From Lutjanus erythropterus (taxonomy: Eukaryota > Chordata > Actinopteri > Lutjaniformes > Lutjanidae): a stretch of DNA of 64,000 bases. The stretch is from positions 39,214,705 to 39,278,704 of the forward strand of contig CM034592.1 of assembly GCA_020091685.1 (NCBI GenBank), written 5' to 3'. The position numbers were made by a program, and so were the translations under genes. Each line of letters begins with the position of its first letter. The stretch's first letter is position 1. Under the pieces are notes generated by a model. It was not told where the DNA came from. It worked only from the letters and a program-made list of their open reading frames with translations, and made no database searches. Positions 60,804 through 64,000 of this stretch are shown here, piece after piece.

Positions 60804-61005
60804 TCATTCTTTTGCTGCTAAATGTTCCTTGTACCACTTCAGGGTAGTCTTCAGCCTATTCACCCTACCCTTTCTCAAATAAGAAATATCTTCATTTAGA
60901 TCCAGAACTTGTGCTAACTGGGGCTCAGCAACAAGGATTGCCAACTTGCCAGGGGCAAGTAAAATGCCATGTCGGGCAAGTAAACCTGGCAACTCACTTG
61001 CCAGA
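60804..61005 (-). pseudogene. Terminal-exon-like open frame with adjacent polyadenylation signal (unrecognised protein)
   Basis: On the minus strand a TTGCCTAG acceptor-like site (61006) opens a frame of about 66 codons, LASELPGLLARHGILLAPGK to LKTTLKWYKEHLAAKE, ending at TGA (60806-60804). CAATAAATAA follows within ten bases. The composition looks protein-like (amphipathic, Leu/Lys-rich), but I do not recognise the family. Strings like gggcaagtaa in it also occur in fish repeats, so it may be the 3' end of a mobile or multicopy gene. Start not found. Confidence 0.35.
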
Positions 61006-61029
61006 CTAGGCAAGTGGTAAAAAATGAGG

Positions 61030-61200
61030 TAAACTATTAAACTAATTTAATAATCAATTAATCGTCAAAGTAATATTTCATGCAAAATGCAGGAAATACT
61101 GTTTTCAGCCTCTGAAATGTGGAGATTTGCCATTTTTCTTCATTTATCATAATATTAAACTGAATATCTTTGGGTTTTAGACAAAATAAGACATTTAAAG
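61030..61200 (-). repeat. hAT-like GGGCTGCA-family MITE fragment
   Basis: aataatcaattaatcgtcaa, ttttcagcctctgaaatgtg and ctgaatatctttgggtttta match the inverted interior of the family. Confidence 0.6.
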
Positions 61201-61265
61201 GTAAAATATGCAACAAACACAATGACTTTTATTTACTATAAGTCTGATGGTGGCTGTATCTGCAG

Positions 61266-61726
61266 CAGAGCTGCAATGATTAATCGATTAAACCATCATT
61301 ACTTGAATATTAAATCAGCAATTCTTTCAAAAACTGATTAATCCTTTGGTCATTTTTTAAAGAAGAAATATCCAAATTCTTTGATTTCAGCTTTTCAAAT
61401 GTGATAATTTTCTGGTTTCTTTACTCCTCTGTGACAGTAAACTGAATATCTTTGGGTTGTGGACAAAACAAGACGTCGTACAGGGCTTAGTGAAACCTTT
61501 TCACCATTTTCTGACATTTTATGGACCAAACAACTAATTGATTACGCGACAAAATAATTAAAAGATTGATCAATAATGAAAATAATCGGCTCTAATCTGC
61601 ACAGACTCTGCCCTCTGTCTGTATTTCCTTATTTTTCGTATTATTTTGCTGTCCTTGTAATCTCTCTGGTGTGTTCACGGACAGTTTGGACACTATTTTC
61701 TTACATTTTATAGATGTTGCAGCCCT
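61266..61726 (-). mobile_element. hAT-like GGGCTGCA-family MITE, inverted, with extra right end
   Basis: Starts cagagctgcaatgattaatc, passes gtaaactgaatatctttggg and caccattttctgacatttta, and finishes gttgcagcccta. About 110 bp before the right end do not match the other copies. Confidence 0.65.
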
Positions 61727-62476
61727 AGATTAAACATGACAATTAACTTTAGTCTTTGTTGTTATTTACTAACCACTAATAAAACAATTTGTACAGGGGC
61801 AAGCAAAAATTGACTTAAGGCAAATAGATTTCTGAAAGAAAAAAACCCCATTAACGTTGAACCCTGCCAACACCTCGGCTTCTCCTCTCGTTTCATGTAA
61901 CACATTATCAGTCAGCAGCAGTTAATGAAGTCAAGCAGGCCTGTGGCTACAAACAAGACTGCGCTGGATTTCTCCACTCTGAACTTTCCTTTCATACTCA
62001 GTCTATTGTTATAACGGAGAAACTTTCCCGCACTGTGATGTGAAAGCAAAGAAAAGGGCAAAGCAGCATCTTTCAAGCCCTGCCCCTGACATCAAACCAT
62101 CAAATCATTTGATGCTGCTCAGAGCGAGCCGCAAGAGAAGAAGAAAGAAAATATGAATCTATTGACCGCGCTGGCCGAACTGACACCGCGGCAATAAGAT
62201 GCCGTTCTGTTCTGCCCAGCAGGATGAAATACTGAGATGCTACATCAGCTCAGGCGCTGACACACTGGACCAAGGAACAGATATTAGCACTTGAGGACCT
62301 GGTTTGACTAAGACAGATGTAGATTTTGATGAGGCCGTCTCTCAGCTGCGCATGACAGATGTCCCTGTTAGCAATTTGAGTACATGTCACAGGCATGGCA
62401 GCCGTAGCCTACAGCTAATCCCACCACTGCAGCAGAAGACATGATGCCCCAGTCAAAGATGATATATATCTTATAC

Positions 62477-63475
62477 CAGTGTTTCTCAAACTTTTTATTT
62501 ACCTCAGAAAATACTGAGCCCTCCAAGTGCCACCTTGGTGTTTTGTGCCGTTTGGTGCAGCAGTTGCTCGATTTATTCGCCTCTTTATCTGCACAGTGTT
62601 TTGGAAGCATTCATATTCAGTCTCTTCATTTTGCCTCTGCCAGCTATGTTCCCATCACAGTTTAGCTCATAACTACCAGTAATCATGGATGACATACTAT
62701 CTACGCACAACGTGCATGATCACTGTTACACAGCAGACTGATACTGAAACAAAAATACAGGAAAGACTAAATTAATTTTAAATAACATTTCAGTGATCTC
62801 ATGTTTTCATTTGAAATTGTGTAGTACTTTGATGGTATTGTGTTTTTAATCGTTTCATTTAAAAATTAGATTTCTGACATTCTTCTGCGTACCACTACAA
62901 GTATTGCATTCGCTTTACCGCACAAAAAGAGAGCTTAGCCAGAAGGCAAAGCTCTTGATCTACCGGTCAGTCTTTGTTCCTACTCTCACCTGTGGTCATG
63001 AAGGGTGGGTCATGACCGAAAGAACAATATCGTGGATACAAGCAGCTGAAACGTGTTTTCTCAGGAGGGTGGCTGGCATCTCCCTTAGGGATAAGGTGAG
63101 AAGCTCAGTCACCCGTGAGGGACTCGGAGTAGAGCCGAGATCCTTTGCGTAGAAAGGAGCCAGTTGAGGTGGTTTGGGCATCTTGTGAGGATGCCACCTG
63201 GAGGTGTTCCAGGCACGTCCAACTGAGAGGAGGCCACAGGGCAAAGGGAAGACTAGGTGGAGGGATTGTATCTCCACCCTGGTCTGGGAACGCCTCGGGA
63301 ACCCCCAGTCAGAGCTGGTTAGTGTAGCCGGGGAAAGGGAAGTCTGGAGTCCCCTGCTGGAACTGTTACCTCCACGACCCAATTTTGGATAAGTGGTCGA
63401 AAATGGATGAATGGATGGACAACTACAGGGAGCTTGTGTACCACCAGTGGAACATTTACCACAGTTTGAGAATCT
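62477..63475. mobile_element. hAT-like element split by a LINE insertion
   Basis: Left cagtgtttctcaaactttt. Right agtttgagaatctagg, which inverted shares the ttctcaaact core. The LINE fragment 62905-63413 sits between them. Typical hAT MITE ends; target duplication unclear. Confidence 0.5.
62905..63413 (+). mobile_element. LINE ORF2 3' end with ATGGATGAATGGATGG tail (pseudogene)
   Basis: KRELSQKAKLLIYRSVFVPT, HEGWVMTERT, CFLRRVAGISLRDKVRSS and, after a frameshift, a GHLVRMPPG-like stretch are standard words of the fish LINE ORF2 C-terminus. Then gataagtggtcgaaaatgga, tgaatggatgga closes the 3' tail. 5'-truncated and frameshifted. Confidence 0.8.
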
Positions 63476-64000
63476 AGGACTTACTACTATTAAGAAAACA
63501 CAACTTTAGTCAACTAAAACACTATGAATGGGATTTCTAAACTATTCCAAACTATTCAGTCGCTCCAAGAAATTCTGACATTGTGCAAAAATTAATGCAA
63601 ATTAAGCCAATCCCTGTGAATTCTGCACAACCTTGCAATTTTGTGCAATCGCCGCAACTTGTACACAAATTTGAAAAATTACTGTAGCTTCCCACGAGTT
63701 CACTGAGTACGTCTCAATGAACCAACTCATTTAATATTTTATTATTGACTTTTTTTTTAATTTGTATATTTTGATTTCGTCATGGGTAGTGAAAAGAACA
63801 CGTTTGTCATTGATTGACATTTATCTATGCTCTGCGCACTTTGATATTATTTGACTTTGTGCTTGCTGTTTTGACAGCAAGCTCCAAAAAGATTTTGTTT
63901 CTTTGTAGAATCCTCCCAAGGTGCACGTCTTCATTTACAAATGAGCATATTTTGTTTGAATTTTTGTAATCCAGAGCCTTTTTGTTAAGGTTACCTCCAA

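Larger units (their letters stand above)
47944..64000. other. 16-kb region 5' of the first visible chd5 exon
   Basis: No coding exon of chd5 was recognised here. The start-codon exon should encode about 20 residues and end in phase 1. The region is either the first intron or part intron and part upstream sequence. It is filled with MITEs, a long minisatellite and LINE fragments. 44400-46800 to its left and 56000-56350, 58000-59750 inside it show nothing I can name. Confidence 0.65.

Overview
The window is a piece of a ray-finned fish genome, most likely a percomorph teleost. It holds one recognisable protein-coding gene, on the minus strand: chd5, the neuronal CHD5-type ATPase of the NuRD chromatin-remodelling complex. 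Twenty-eight coding exons can be placed to the base, from 47943 (5') down to 196 (3'). Every junction keeps the reading frame, and together they give about 1,470 codons. Human CHD5 is about 1,950 residues, so the visible part is roughly the first three quarters. The C-terminal quarter lies off the left edge. The first coding exon (start codon and the first ~20 residues) was not found and is probably off the right edge.

Protein order, from right to left on the + strand: acidic/lysine-rich N-terminus (47943-47792, 34302-34084); CHDNT homology segment (31605-30700); basic linker (30599-29107); PHD finger 1 (27999-27833); PHD finger 2 (24292-24074); two chromodomains (23645-20446); basic linker (20231-20123); SNF2 ATPase lobe 1 with motif I DEMGLGKT and motif II DEAH (19990-about 14973); ATPase lobe 2 with the [10 protein letters not shown] and RAHRIGQ motifs (13489-11187); then the DUF1087/DUF1086/SANT-SLIDE-like region (10098-196). 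The PHD fingers read histone H3, the chromodomains contact nucleosomal DNA, and the two ATPase lobes move DNA, all in one polypeptide. Paralogue choice (chd5 over chd4 and chd3) rests on CHD5-specific wording in several exons.

All other DNA is intronic or 5' flanking, and is dominated by teleost repeats. These include Tc1/mariner relics (22043-23275, 46854-47297), hAT-like MITEs, TTAA-flanked palindromic MITEs in at least six copies, LINE 3'-end fragments (2640-3010, 18537-18856, 34585-34890, 62905-63413), an LTR-like fragment pair, many microsatellites, and a ~1.3 kb minisatellite of ~56-bp hairpin-forming units (56380-57670). The 13.5-kb intron 34303-47791 is the largest; the 16 kb to its right holds no recognised exon.

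Points worth a second look: a GC-AG intron; a perfect oestrogen-response-element palindrome overlapping a DR1 site inside a dispersed repeat; X-box (RFX-type) palindromes in enhancer-like low-repeat islands of the large intron; and an antisense mini-exon at 60804-61005 with an AATAAA signal just after its stop. No novel multi-gene system is visible. This is ordinary vertebrate chromatin-gene territory with a rich repeat record.
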